From positions 62,001 through 126,000 of the forward strand of contig PUFA01000647.1 in the NCBI GenBank assembly GCA_003508835.1: 64,000 bases of DNA. Reading direction: 5' to 3'. Positions 41,860-55,240 of the stretch are shown here, one piece after another. The notes beneath the pieces were generated by a model, which saw nothing but the letters and a program-made list of their open reading frames with translations, made no database searches and had not been told where the DNA came from. Origin of the DNA: Eonycteris spelaea (Eukaryota > Chordata > Mammalia > Chiroptera > Pteropodidae). A program made the translations under genes and the position numbers. Numbering within the stretch: the stretch's first letter is position 1; the number at the start of each line of letters is the position of its first letter.

Positions 41860-42125
41860 TTTGTTTTTAACAAACTCATAGACACAGACAACAGTATGGT
41901 GGTTACTAGAGGAGAAAGGGGTTGGGGATAGGATAAGAGGGTAAAAGGGGTCAAATATATGGCGACAGAAGGAGACTAGACTTTGGGTAGTGAGCACATA
42001 ATGCAATACACAGATGATGCACTATAGAATTGTACACCTGAAACATATAATGTTATTAGCCAATGTTACCCCAATAATTAATTTAAAAAATCAACAAAAT
42101 GAAAAAAAAATGAAAAAGGAAAGAA
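41860..42125 (+). mobile_element. Young-type LINE-1 3' end
   Basis: Sense 3' UTR running from 'CATAGACACAGACAACAGTA' to 'GAATTGTACACCTGAAACAT' and an A-rich tail. It is 5'-truncated and of the lineage-specific type that suggests a bat. Confidence 0.8.
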
Positions 42126-42247
42126 AATGGCAGATGGAAAGAGCCTTCCGGATAACTTAAGCTAAGAAATGTCACTTTTGGGCACTCTGTCCAATAATCT
42201 TGGACCTCAGCCTGTTACACCACCTTCTCAATGGTATACTCTATTCT

Positions 42248-42433
42248 AGTAAGTTCTCAAACTTTAACTTGCATCAGAGTCATCTGGAGGGCTTGCTAAC
42301 ACAGATTGCTGGGTTCTGCCCCTAGAATTTCTGATTTCAGTATATCTGGGATGGTGGCTTGATAATTTGCATTTCTAACACATTCCCAGGGATGCTCATA
42401 CTTCTGGCTGGGACCACACTTTGAGAACCACTG
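42248..42433 (-). mobile_element. MER20 (hAT-Charlie MITE)
   Basis: The ends read AGTAAGTTCTCAAAC and TTTGAGAACCACTG, an inverted repeat typical of hAT-Charlie. The interior 'CATCAGAGTCATCTGGAGGG' and 'GATAATTTGCATTTCTAACA' matches antisense MER20. Confidence 0.88.
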
Positions 42434-43539
42434 AACTATTCAATTTGTTTTCACACCATGGTATGTGGAGCTCAAGAGGTCTATGAAGCTGCCCAGGGAG
42501 CAACTTGGAGAGCAAGGGGGAGGGTAAATTGGTGAAAATCAGGAACTCTCAGCACCACTTCAACTGAAGCAGACCCCCTCTTATTTATTTTATATTTTGT
42601 GGTTCCAAGTAATATTCAAAAATAGGGTTCTGCTACTAAAATTTTTAAAAGTTGAAAATCACTATGCTAAGAAATTTTAGACCCAGGAGAAATGATGTAT
42701 ATTAAATTTACATGGGTGGTATATCTGGAAAATAATCCAACATGCTACAGAGACCTGGCTTCAATATGTCTCAAAATAGATGGTCCTGAGGGGAACTTAA
42801 TTTTCTTGGAACTTAAAGAAGTGTGTATTTATTAATATGGACATGATAAGGAAAGTGCTTAATTATTAATAAGGTGCAATATCATATATATAAAAATACT
42901 TTTTTTCTGGCAATATAGTATACTAAGATGACAATAGTACCTCCCCAACTACAAACATTTTAACTATACCTATAACAAAAATTTAATTTAAGCTGAGCTT
43001 TAGAAAAAAAGTAAATCTGCAGAAAAAACAAAAAAATTAAAGCCCGTTTAATAATTGTAAACAGGCACTGGCAATAACACATGGTGGTACTGGTTCCAGA
43101 GATCAGGCTTTAGGGGACTAGGGCTTAGCGCTAGGAATCTAATGCTCATGCAGGTCCTCGCAACACAGCCTCAAGTCCACCAGGGGCAGAGAAGTACAAC
43201 TTAAACCTCTGGGAAAAAAGCCGTTAGTAGCTTCTCTGTCCGTTAAAAAGGGGTTTGGAAAGTAAGCAGTGAAAAGTCTCATGTTGCTCTGGTGCCACCT
43301 GAAGAAATAAAAACCCCAGGCTTATGTGGATGTGTTAGTCTAAACTCAACCTTACTGTATGTTATGGAAACCACATGCTGAAAAGTCAAATAAAAAATTG
43401 AAGCAGAGACATTTAAACCTCTAGAAACCTCAGCAAAAGCAAATAATTCAGGGCACATGGCACCCCACAGACCATATCTGTTGAAGATATTTTTAGAAAC
43501 AATAAAATATTGTACTTGCAAAGAAATAATACACCATAC

Positions 43540-43905
43540 AGAGAGTCACCAGTCGCCACAAGTATTCCCAAGAAATACTGATGAGAAGTATTACTCTTTT
43601 GTTTTTGTTGTTAGCAAAATAAGGACATTTTCAGAAAAACAAACCAAAAGAAATTTAGCAATAGTAAACTCTCACTAAAATGACTACTGAAGATATACTT
43701 CAGGAAGAAGGAAATTTAAATCAGAGAGCAGGGTGTGAATAAAAGACAAAGAAACAGTGAACAAAAATGGTAAACATAGGGAAACTGAAATAAACATTAA
43801 GTATATAAAACAATAATGTTGAATAATATGGAAGTATAAAAACAAGCTGGGAGTAAAAACAGTAAAAAAAAATCCATCCCTGGGAGCACAAAAACATGTA
43901 AGACA
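43540..43905 (+). mobile_element. HAL1/L1 3'-region fragment
   Basis: Blocks such as 'AGGACATTTTCAGAAAAACA', 'CTTCAGGAAGAAGGAAATTT' and 'TATATAAAACAATAATGTTG' parallel the 3' part of the HAL1 element at 45.6-45.8 kb. Confidence 0.6.
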
Positions 43906-43924
43906 GCATGAGACTATTAATATT

Positions 43925-46230
43925 TAAAGCATTCTAAGGCTCTTGCATTGTTTGGTAGGAGGGTAGTGATATTGACTGAATTTGGACCTTGTTTAGCCAA
44001 GTATGAATTTTTAACATTTAAGAGTACAGATTCTAGTTTCTGCAATGGCAAGCTTGGTTATTTTGATTCAATTATGTTTGAAGCAATGAAAGTATACTAG
44101 ATAAAATCTTTCAAAATCACTTTAAAAGCATTTGAAGAGCTGAGAAGACAGAGGAAACTTCTAGGACAATTTTTGGATGAAGTTTGTGAACCAGAGAGCT
44201 AAGTAGAATATTGGTGTACCAAAGTCAATTTGCCTCTGAGGGCATTTGCCTACATTGACCACCTGAGCTTTGATTCAGTGGCCATACAGGGCTAGAGGGA
44301 GTGAAGTTAAGGCTCAGGGCCAGTCCAAGGTAGGAGTTTAATAGGAAACTCTCTCAACATTAAGCTGAAACCTCAAAAGGCTATATCAGCTGCATAAGGG
44401 CCAACCAAAACAAAAACCTGCTCCTGCTCTCAGCAATCCCAGAGAACTGTATAGAGGCTGTCTGAGACCAAGCAGAGATCATTTGCTAAAAATGAAGGGC
44501 AAAAAAGGCAGAGAGAAGTAAAAAAAAAAAATCCATCCCTGAGAAAAATAAAGCCACACTCCAGTCCTCCAACAGATTTTCATGTCTATCACCCATGGCC
44601 TGAACAACCAATGCACTTCAAGCTATGAACTTGGTTTTAGGTGGCTCTCAGACAGGTAGTACTTTACAGTGCTCAGTAAAAACAAATACAGAGCTTCTGG
44701 AGGGACTCTATTTATTCCAGGCTCAGAGAACCCCTTCAAATAAATTTTCAAGGGAAATGACCAGAAAGCAGACTAAAATAGTTAGGCACCCAAGGAGACA
44801 AGGCAATTTGGGTTAGAAATAGCAGGGATAAAAACAACAAAAACACACTCATACAGATTTCAGAGACTAGATTACCAGACACATTTTGAAACAACTATGT
44901 GTACATGTGTACTATGTTTAAAAAATAGATTGTTAATTTGAAAATATTTGAGGGAAAAATTATAAAAGGTGACATAGCATATTGGGGAAAAAAACTTTAA
45001 AGAAGAACTTCTAGAAATAAAGAAAATACCAGCTCATTGAATGTCATCCGGCAGAAATGTAGACATAAGTGAAGAGAGTATTAATGAACTGGAATATAAA
45101 CCTGAAGATATGATCATCCTCTCAGCACAGAGAAAGAAAAAAAATGAAAATACAGGAGAGAAGAAAGAGATGAGAAGAGTACAGTGGAAAATCTAGTACA
45201 TAACTGACTATAGGGTTAGAGAAAGAGACTATGAATATGAATATTAATGGTGCAGAGTCAATATTTGAAGAGAATAGCTGAAAAAAATTTTAGACTTAAT
45301 GAAAGAAATCAATCCACACATCAAGAAGCCCAAAAAATCCTCAGTAGGATAAAGAAAGACATCTAATCCAGATACTGCAAAAAAAAAAAAAAAAGACAAA
45401 GAAATAAAGAGCGAGAGAAGAGAAAACTGAAGTCAGAGAAAGGTGCCAGATCATGTCATAGGAACAGCAATTAAACCTACAGCTGACTTCTCAAAAATCA
45501 GAAGATAGTGGAATGATCTTCAATTTGCTGATTGTTAACTTAGTATTCTATACTCAGCAAAAATATATACACATTTTTCTGCAAAAATATTTTTTTAAAG
45601 AATGAGAGTGAAATAAAGACATTTCACACAAAAATTGAGATAGTTCTTCACCAACAGATCCTTACTAAAGGAAATTTGAGTGTATTGTAAGTAAAAATAG
45701 AATGAAAAGGATCCCGGGCAGAATGTCTGTGATGAATAAAAGAATGAAAAGTAAAGATGATGGTAAACATGTGGACAAGTGTAAATAAATATGGGGTATA
45801 AAACAATAATAATCATTGCTAGTGGGATTTGAAAAGCAGTCTAGACTTGAAATAAGCATATGAGATGGGAGGGTTAATGGAGTTATTATCTGGAAGGAAG
45901 ATAAAGGATTTTTTTTAACTTTAGACTTGTAAGTTAATCATGCATGTTGTTATTTCTGCCGCAATGATTAAATAATAGAAATAGAGTGCATAATTTCATA
46001 AACTTAAACACTAATAGAGAGGGAAAATGGAATAACAAAGAAAGACTATCTGACTTCCAATCCACTGAAGGGGAAAAAAGGGGAGAAAATCCCATCGGCA
46101 TATTAAAAGTAGGAAAGAGAGAAAAAATAAGAAGCAATGAAAAAACTAGTGTATAAAGAAAACACAAAATTAAAATGGTGGAAACATCCAAATACAATAA
46201 TACAATGACAAGTATAAATATACATAAACT
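43925..46230 (+). mobile_element. HAL1 (half-LINE) element
   Basis: A long sense element with a 5' UTR-like part (43.9-44.8 kb), a broken ORF1-like region (about 44.8-45.7 kb) whose C-terminal part echoes L1 ORF1, and a 3' UTR with 'GTAAAGATGATGGTAAACAT'. No reverse-transcriptase region follows, which is the hallmark of HAL1. Confidence 0.65.
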
Positions 46231-46274
46231 AAACTCTCTAGTTAATAGTGTCAGATTGGATTTTGAGAAATCCA

Positions 46275-48665
46275 GCCCATGTGCTCTTTTTTAAAAATTT
46301 TCTATTTTATTATTAGCTTCAAGTATACAGTATATTGGCTAGACTTCTATATAGTTTATATAGTTTACAAAACGACTCCCCTGATTGCTCTTTCTCTCCT
46401 CTGGCTCTACATTAGCCTAACCATTATATTAATGCTAACTGCATTCCCTATGCCATGCTCCCCATCCCTGTGATCATCTATCAACTACTAATTTGTACTT
46501 CTTTAACCCTTATCCCATTTGCCCAGTCCCTCATTCCCCTCCCCTCTGGCCATCACCAGATTGTCCTCTATATTATGAGTTTGCTTTGATTAGTTTATTC
46601 TTTTCGTTCCTTAGATTCTGCATATGAGTGAAATCGTATGGTATTTATCTTTCTCTGTCTGACTTACTTCACTCGGCATAATAACCTCTAGGTTGTTGCA
46701 AATAGTAAGATTTCATATTTTTATTTTAATTTTTATTTATGTTTTTTTTCATTTTATGATGGCTGAGTAATATTCCACTGTATATATGAACCATAACTTC
46801 TTTATCCAGTCATCTGCTGATGGCATTTAGGTTGCTTCCATATCTTGGCTATTGTAAATGTGCTGCTGTGAACATAGGGGTGCATAGATCTTTACGAAAT
46901 TATTGTTTTGGTTTTCTTTGGATAAATACTCAGAAGCACAACTGTTGGTCAAAAGGTATATCCATTTTTAATTTTTTGAAAAACATCCAGACTGTTTTCT
47001 ATAGTGGCTCTACCAATTTGCAATCCACAAGTGTGAGGGTTTCCTTGTCTCCACATCCTCATCAACACTAGTTCTTTGAATTATTTATAACAGCCATTCT
47101 GATAGGTGTGAAGTGATATCTCATTGTGGTTTGAATTTACATTTCTTCTGATGACTAGTGACCGTGAGCATATTTTCACATGTCTATTGGCCATCTGTAT
47201 TTCCTCTTTGGAGAAATATCTGTTCAGGTCTTCTGCCCATTTTTAAATTGGAGTTTGTTTTTCTGTTGTTGAGTTGTATGAGTTCTTTATATGTTTTTGG
47301 ATATTAAGCATGTGCTCTTTAAAAGAGACATATCTAAAATACAAGGTCACCAGTTGGAATATTAAGGAATGAAAAAAGATATTCAGGAAAATTTTAGCTG
47401 AAATAAGCCAGTGTAGCTCTGTTTATAACATTACAAAAATATATTGTAAGATCAATGTAATTATTAGTGATAGACAGTATCAATTGACAACAATAAAAGG
47501 TCAGTTCAGTAGGAAATGTAAAAATTCTAAACTTTATATACTTAGTAACATAGTTTTAAAATATATAAGGCAAAGATGGATGGAATTATGAGGAAAAACT
47601 GACAAATCTATAATTATAATGGGAGATTTTAACACACCTTCCTTAGAGACTTAGATTGATCAGACAAAAAAAATGATAAGAACATAAATCTGAACAGCAC
47701 AATTATCAAGTTTGATTTAACAGATGTGTGTGTATGTGTATGTATATGTGTATGTTGTGAGTGTATGTATGTTTACAAACACATATATATCTCCATACAC
47801 CTAAGAGTTTTCTTTTGAAGCATTTGGGTATTGACCACATTCTAGGTTATAAAGCAAGTCTTAATGAATACCATAGCATTGGGTTCATCCAAACCACATT
47901 CCCTGTCACACAGTACAATTAAGTTAGAAATCAACAACACAAACAACAACGACAACAACCACAACTTTTAAAAAGTTATTTGGAATGTTTAAAAACACTT
48001 TTCCAGGGCTCTCGGGTTAAGGAAAACCATAATGTAAATTAGAAAGTCTTTAGAACTGAATGATAATGGCTATCAAAACTTGTAACATACAGGTAAAGTA
48101 GGATGTAAAGGGAACTGTATGGCCTTGAATGTTTTTTTTTTATTAGAAAAGAAGGTAGAAATTTAATTATTTAAATATCTAATACAAGAAGTTAGAAAAA
48201 CATACCCAATTAAACCTAATGAAGGCAAAAGAAAAGACAATAATCTATGTAAAAATCATAAAGTGATAAAATAGAAGACAAAGATACAATAGCTAAGATT
48301 AATAAAACAAAACTTGCTTCTTGGCAAAGGCAAATCTCTGGCAAGACTGAACGAGAAAACAAAAGAGAAGGCACAATTTAATAATATTAAAAACAAACAG
48401 AGGGACAACATATAGATACAATGCAGATTTAAAAATAATTTTAAAGGACTACAAATTTTCTACCAATAAATATAAAATCGACATGATTACCCCCCAAAAA
48501 AACTTTAGACAGATTAAACATCTACATGTGAAAAAACGGAACTTTAAAACTTTCAGAAGTAAATGTAGGAGATTTTATAACCTTAGGATTTCTTCAGCAG
48601 AACATAAAAGCAACAAATAAATATAATAAAAAATAAATAAATAAATAAATAAAATAAAGAAAAAG
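46275..48665. mobile_element. LINE-1 with 5' inversion (twin priming)
   Basis: The left part (46,275 to about 47,332) is antisense L1: 3' UTR and ORF2 C-terminus. At about 47,335 the orientation flips: the rest reads as sense ORF2, from the endonuclease end ('GAGACATATCTAAAATACAA') through 'AACTTTCAGAAGTAAATGTA' near 48.55 kb. The right end lies in ORF2 not far upstream of where the left part begins, as twin priming predicts. An internal deletion is likely near 48,485. Confidence 0.7.
48615..48657. repeat. (AAAT)n-type simple repeat
   Basis: AATA/AAAT units with slight interruptions at the right end of the inverted L1. Confidence 0.85.
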
Positions 48666-48904
48666 ATTCCAGATATAACTTGAAGCCAAAAAATTCTCAT
48701 TTGTTTTATATATTGCAATTCTATCAGTCCCTTGAAGAATACTTTTTTATTTAGTATTGCAAGAGCTAATTCTGTAATTTTACATAAGCTGTAAATTTTA
48801 TGTCACAAAGTGATTTTAATTGTTAAACAGGGACATAGGTTCACCTATAACACCTGTGTTTAGAGAAGAGCATATTAGCTTCACAGTTTTAGAAAAGGCA
48901 TTGT

Positions 48905-51900
48905 ATGCTTTTTAAAATTAATTAATTAATTAGTTAATAAAATTAATTTCATTAGGGTAACACTGGTTAATACAGTTATATAATTTTCAGGTGTACATTA
49001 TTATTTGACATCAGTATATTCTACTGCTGTTCACCACCCAAAGTCCAGTTTCCTTCACTACCATATATTTGACCCCTTTACCCAAATTGCCCTCCCAAAC
49101 TCCCTATATTTGACCCGTTTTAACCCATCTATCTCCCTCCTCCTCCCCCACCCACTAGTAACCACTAGTCTATAGTCCATGTCCATGAGTCTCTGTTTGT
49201 TTGTCCTGCTCGTTTGTTGCTTTTCGTTTTATACCGCATATAAGTGATATCATGTAGTTTTTCAACTTTTTCTGTCTGGCTTATTTCGCTTAACATGATT
49301 ATCTCGAGGTCCATCTATGTTGTCACAAAAGGCAGTATTTCATCTCTTCTTATGGCCGAGTAATATGCCATTGTATATATGTACCACAGATTCTTTATCC
49401 AATCATCTATCGTAGGACACTTCGGTTGCTTCCATGTCCTGGCCACTGTGAATAATGCTACTATGAACATCGGTGTGCAAATATCTTTTCACTATGGGTT
49501 TTCAAGTCTTTCGGGTAAGTGCCCAGTAGAGAATTGCTGGATCATATAGTATTTCAATTCTTAATTTTTTGAGGAACCTCCACACTGTTTCCATAGTGGC
49601 TGTACCAATTTGCAGTCCCACCAGCAGTGTATGAGCGTTCCTTTTCTCCACATCCTCTCCAACATTTGTTATTACTTGCCTGTTGATTATAGCTATTCTA
49701 ACAGGCATGAGATGGTATCTCATTGTAGTTTTAATTTGCATTTCCCTAATAGCTAGCGATGTTGAGCATCTTTTCAAATTTTCTTGGCCATTTGTATGTC
49801 CTCTAGGAGAAGTGTCTGTTCAGGTCCTCTGCCCTTTTTTGATGGATCATTTGTTTTTTTTGTTATTGAGTCGTATGAGTTCTTTGTATATTTTGGATAT
49901 TAGGCCCTTATCGGAGGTGTTGCTTTCAAATATATTTCCCATTCGGATGGTTGTCTCTTTACCTTGTTGATGATTTCTTTTGCTGAGCAGAAGCTTTTTA
50001 GTTTGATGTAGTCCCATTCATTTATTTAGCTTTTACTTCCCTTGCTTTGAGGTCAAATTCATAAAATCCTCTTTAAGTCCAAGGTCCTTGAGTTTAGTTC
50101 CTATTTTTCTTCTATGCATTTTATTTTTCAGGTCTTATATTCAGGTCCTTAATCCATTTTGAGTTAATTTTGGTGTGTGGTGATAGACAACAGTCTAGTT
50201 TCATTCTTTGCAGAGGGCTTTCCATTTTCCCAGCACCATTTATTGAAGAGGCTTTCCTCTTCCCACTGTATGTTTTTGGCTTTTTGTGAAAATTATTTGC
50301 CCATATAAATATGGGTTTACTTCTGGACTCTCGATTCTGTTCCACTGGTCCATGTGTCTCTTTTGCTGCCAATACCATGCCATTTGATTACTGTCATTTT
50401 GTAGTATAATTTGAAGTGGGCAGAGTGATGCCTCCAGCCTTGTTCTTTTTCTCAGGATGGCTTTGGCAATTGGTCTTTTGTGCTTCCATACAAATCTGAT
50501 GATTTTTTGTTCTATTTCTTTAAAAATGCAATGGGATTTTGAATCTGTATAATGCTTTAGGTAATATGGTCATTTTAACTATGTTGATTCTTCCAATCCA
50601 AGAACACGGAATATCTTTCCATTTCTTTGTATCTTCTTGATTTCTTTTAATAGGGTCTTGTAGTTTTCATTATATAGGTCCTTCACATGTTTCGTTAATT
50701 TATTCCTAGGTATTTTATTCTTTTTGTTGCAATTGCAAAAGGAATTATTTTTTCCACTTCTTTTCTGACACTTTTTATTAGAGTATAGGAACACTATGGA
50801 TTTTTGAACATTGATTTTGTATCCAGAACTTTACTGTATTTGCTTATTGTTTCTAGTAGTGTTCTTGTGGAGTCTTTAGGGTTTTCTATATAGAGAATCA
50901 TGTCATCTGCAAATAGTGACAGTTTGACTTCTTTGTTTCCTATTTGGATGCCTTTTATATCTTTCTCTTTCTGATTGCACTCGCTAGGACCTCCAATGTT
51001 ATATTGAATAACAGTGGCAATAGTGGACAGCCTTGCCTTGTTCCTGATCTTAGGGGAAGGTTTTTAGTTTTTCACCATTAAGTATAATGTTGGCTGAGGG
51101 TTTGTCATAGATGGCCTTTATTATGTTAAGGTACTTTCCTTCTATACCAATTTTGTTAAGTTTTGATCATAAATGGATGCTGTATCTTGTGTTGAAGGCT
51201 TTTTCTGCATCTATTGATATGATCATATGATTCTTATTTTTTTTTGTTTATGTGTGTATCACATTAATCAATTTGTTTATGTTGAACCATCCCTGTGCCC
51301 TGGGATGAGCCCACTTGATTGTGGTGTATAATCTTTTTAATATGTTGCTGTATTCGGTTCGCTAGTATCTTATTTAGGATTTTTGCATCTGTGTTCATGA
51401 GAGATATTGGTCTGTAGTTTTCTTTTTTGTGTGTTATCTTTACCAGGTTTGGTATCAGGTAATATTGGCCTCATAAAATGAGTTGGGAAGTATTGCCTCC
51501 TCTTAATTTTTTGGAAGAGTTTGAGGAGAATAGGTATTAAATCTTCTTTGAATGTTTGGTAGAATTCACTGGTGAAGCCATCTGGTCCTGGACTTTTACT
51601 TTTTGGTAGGTTTTTGATGATTGTTTCAATTTCCATACTGCTGATCGGTCTATTTAGATTTTCCAGTTCTTGATTCAGTCTAGGAAGGTTGTATTTTTCT
51701 AAGTACTGGTCCATTTCTTCTAGGTTATTAAATTTGTGTTATTTTTTCATAGTATTCTTGTATGATCCTTTGTATTTCTGCGATGTCAGTCGTAATTTCC
51801 CTCTTTCATCCCTGATTTTGTTTATTTGTGTCCTTTCTCTTTTTTCTTTAGTGAGTCTAGCCAGGGTTTGTCAATTTTATTAACCTTCTCAAAGAACCAG

Positions 51901-53150
51901 CTCTTTGTTGCATTTATTTTTCTTTTTTTTTGTTTTTTTTTTTGTTTTCAATTTCATTTATTTTTCTGCTCTAATTTTGATGATTTTTTTCCTTCGCTGA
52001 CTTTAGGCTTCATTTGTTCTTCCTTTTCTAGTTTTTTTAGATAAAGCGTTAGGTTGTTTATTTGGCTCATTCTTGTTTTTGGAGATAGGCCTGTAATGAT
52101 ATGAACTTTCCTTATGACGCTTTTGCCATGTCCCAAAAGTTTTGATATGTTGTACTATCATTATCATTCATTTCTATGTATCTCTTGATCTCTCTTTTTA
52201 TTTCTTCCTGACCCAGTTATTCTTCAGTAGCATATGTTTTAATCTCATGTATTTGTGTTCTTCCTGATTTCTTTTGCAGTTGATTCTAGTTTCAAAGCAT
52301 TATGATCAGAGAATATGGTTGGTATGATTTCAACCCTCTTATATTTGTTGAGGCTATCTCTGTGTCCCAGTATGTGGTCAATTCTTGAGAATGTTCCATG
52401 TGCACTAGAGAAGAATGTATAAGCAGCTTTTTGGGATGGAAGGCTCTGTAAATATTAATTATGTCCAGTTGGTCTAATGTGTCATTTAAGGATGTTTTTC
52501 CTCATTGACTTTCTGTTTGGATGATCTGTCCATTATGACAGTGGGGTGTTTAGGTCCCCTACTACAGTAGTGTTTGGTCTGTTCCTCCCTTTAGTTCTAT
52601 TAGTAATTGCTTTATGTATTTCGGGGCTCCATGATTGGGTGCATAGACATTAATAACTGCTATGTCTTCTTGGCATGATTCCCTTATCATTATGACTGTC
52701 CCTCAGTATCTTTCTTTACATTTTTTATTTTGAAGTCTATTTCATCTGATATTAGTACGGTACTCCTTTTTTCTCAGAATGCCATTTGCTTAAATATCAT
52801 TTTCCGCACTTTCACTTTGAGTCTATATTTGTTCTTTGGAGCTGAGATGTGTCTCCTGGAGGCAGCATATGGTTGAGTTTTGTTTTTTGATCCTTCTGCA
52901 GCTCTGTGTCTTTTTATTGGGGAGCTCAGTCCATTTACATTTAGGGTGTTATCGAAATACAAGGCGTTCTTATAGCCATCTTATCTTTTGCTTTCTGGTA
53001 GCTCGGTGTTTCCATTGCTTCTTGTCCTTGTGCTTCTGTCTTTATTTTGTTTGGCCTTTGTGGGTTTTCCCTCTGGTTATTCTTGTTTTATGTTATATAC
53101 TCAGTTCTGAGCCTTTGGTATGTGGTTACCATTATGAGTATGTAAAGGAT

Positions 53151-53194
<44 letters not shown>

Positions 53195-55090
53195 CATATA
53201 ATATACATATATATATACACACATACATACAATCATCCATTTTTCTTCTGGAGTGTCTTATTTTCATTTCCCTTTGCAAAATTTGGATCTTTGAATCTCC
53301 CCTTTTCAGTCATTGTTGTCTCCATTTGTCCCTATGTATGCTGAACATTCATTCTATCTTGTTATAACAATTCACTTATTATTTAAGCTATAATGCCCTG
53401 CTCTTACTAAGGTTGCACTCCTCTGCTTCTGTTTGCACGATAGCCACTTTACTCCTAATTATGAATTTTGTTGTTGTTATTATTTTGTTGTTTTAGTGAG
53501 CTGACCACTCTCAGTATTTCTTGTAGCGCAGGCCTCGTAGTGGAGAATTTCCTCAATTTTTGTATGTCTGTAAAGGTCTTGATTTTGCTTTCATATCTAA
53601 AGGAGAACTTAGCTGGATACATTAGTATAGGCTGGTAGTTCCTTTCACTTAATAGTTTAAATATTTGATTCCTTTCCTTTCTGGCTTGTAAGGTTTGTGC
53701 TTGGGAAGTCTGATGATAATCTAATGGGTTTTCCTTTATACATTACTGTTTTCTTCTCCCTGGCTGCCTTGAGAACTGCCTTTATTGTTGATTTTTGATA
53801 ACTTTAATTAATATATCTTGTGAAGGCCTTTATGGTTGAGATAATTGGGTGTTCTGTTGACCTCTTGAATTCCAAGCTCCACCTCATTCCTTAGATTTGG
53901 GAAATTCTCGTAAACTATTTGTCTGAAAATGCTTTCTAGTCCCTGCTCCTTTTCCTCGCCTTCGGTAATGGCCATTATTCTTATGTTTCTTCTCCTGATG
54001 GTATCAGCTAGTTCTTGAATTTCTCTTTCATTACTTTTCATTTCTTCGGTTCCCCTCTTCTTCCTTTTGATTATATTTCTAGATTTCTGTCTTTGATATT
54101 GCTGATCCTTTCTCCATCTGGTTGACTCTATTTCCCAAGCTTGCTATTTCATTTTTCATCTCTTGCAGTGTTTCTTCCTCTCCAGGATATCTAGTCTGTT
54201 CTTCTCGTGAGGGTTTTAATCTCCTTACTCTCCTCATCTAGTTGTTTTGTAATTTCTGAAATTGTTGATATAAATTGTTTTGGATCTCGTCGAGTTTTTT
54301 CAGAAGTACCATCCTGAAGTCTCTGTCATTTAGGTCTATTATATTCTATATCTGTAAGCTTATTTTCTAGAGATTTTTCTCTTTCTTTCTGAAATGCTCT
54401 TGTCATCTTGGTTGTTCGTGGTGTTTAATGGACTATTTCTTCACCTGGAATTGATGGAAGTGTATTCTGTTGTTTTTCCAGAAAGATTTATTAAATAAAA
54501 GCTATATTTTAGCTTGCTGCAAAGAAGGCACTCTTCTTTTGGTTTCCAGTATGTGGCATCTAAGCCTCTTGGATCTTTAGCAGTCTTGGTAGCATTTGCT
54601 CAGATTCCCTGGGGCTCTGCGGTGATCCTTCTTAGAGGGGCCCTCTGGGTTGGGGTTGGGGTTGTGGCTCAGCCTCGGTTTGCAACCTCTGCCAGCAAAA
54701 ATCAACTGTTGTTCCTCTGCGGTCCGCCCCCCCCCCCCCGCCCCGCCCAACACTTCTCTGCTTTCTTCCCTGATGACTGTAGCCGGTGGCCACATCTCAC
54801 AGCTTCAAATAGAGCTGTTCAGGGAACTTGCACAGGAACTCATGCTCCTTCTCTCCTCCCCCTCCTTTTGCAGGGAGGCTCTAGCGTCTTCAATAGGCAG
54901 CTTCTTTATTACTCCTAGTCCTCCGCCTGACACCCAGGGTTATGACCTGTGGGTAGCTCTTATGCACAGATCTCACACTCAGATGTGCCATCGTGCGTTT
55001 GGATGTTTTTTTGGTTGAATTTTAGATGTTCAGTCATTGTTGTTTCAAGGGGAGAGATCTAGGGATTCTCTCACTCTGCCATATTTCCGC
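48905..55090 (-). mobile_element. Full-length, decayed LINE-1
   Basis: About 6.2 kb on the minus strand. The 5' UTR is at about 55,090-54,420 and is GC-richer, with a long G run on the sense strand (54,726-54,748). ORF1 remnants include residues QEVNRTPNYLNHK at 53.8-54.0 kb and the C-terminal portion down to about 53.5 kb. ORF2 runs from about 53.1 to 49.5 kb; its reverse transcriptase region includes NLPKSKSPGPDGFTSEFYQ at 51.6 kb and the active-site FADD at 50,913-50,902. The 3' UTR ends with an AT-rich tail near 48,910. ORF2 is broken into many short frames, so the copy is not autonomous. Confidence 0.92.
53154..53230. repeat. (TA)n microsatellite
   Basis: TA-rich tract with TG and CA interruptions, lying between the ORF1 and ORF2 remnants of the full-length L1. 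Confidence 0.9.
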
Positions 55091-55240
55091 CAAATCTTTC
55101 AGAAATGCAATGGATTTCAGTACATTGATCTTGTATCATGAAACTTTACTGTATTTGTTTATTTATTTATTTTTTTAGTAATCTTTTCTGGTGGAATTTT
55201 TTAGCTGTTTTCTACATAAATAATAGTGTAGTTTTTTTGA
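55091..55240 (-). mobile_element. LINE-1 ORF2 fragment
   Basis: The plus strand repeats, with divergence, the antisense ORF2 segment seen at 50.8-50.9 kb ('GTACATTGATCTTGTATC', 'AACTTTACTGTATTTG'). It is a separate, older piece beside the full-length element. Confidence 0.6.

Noticed and set aside
51370..51714. Reverse-transcriptase-like protein as a host gene
   Set aside because: It is a fragment of LINE-1 ORF2 flanked by other ORF2 pieces in different frames.
54514..55018. Open frames of 122 and 134 codons on the plus strand
   Set aside because: They lie antisense in the 5' UTR of the full-length LINE-1 and have no known domain. An L1 antisense ORF is conceivable but unsupported here.
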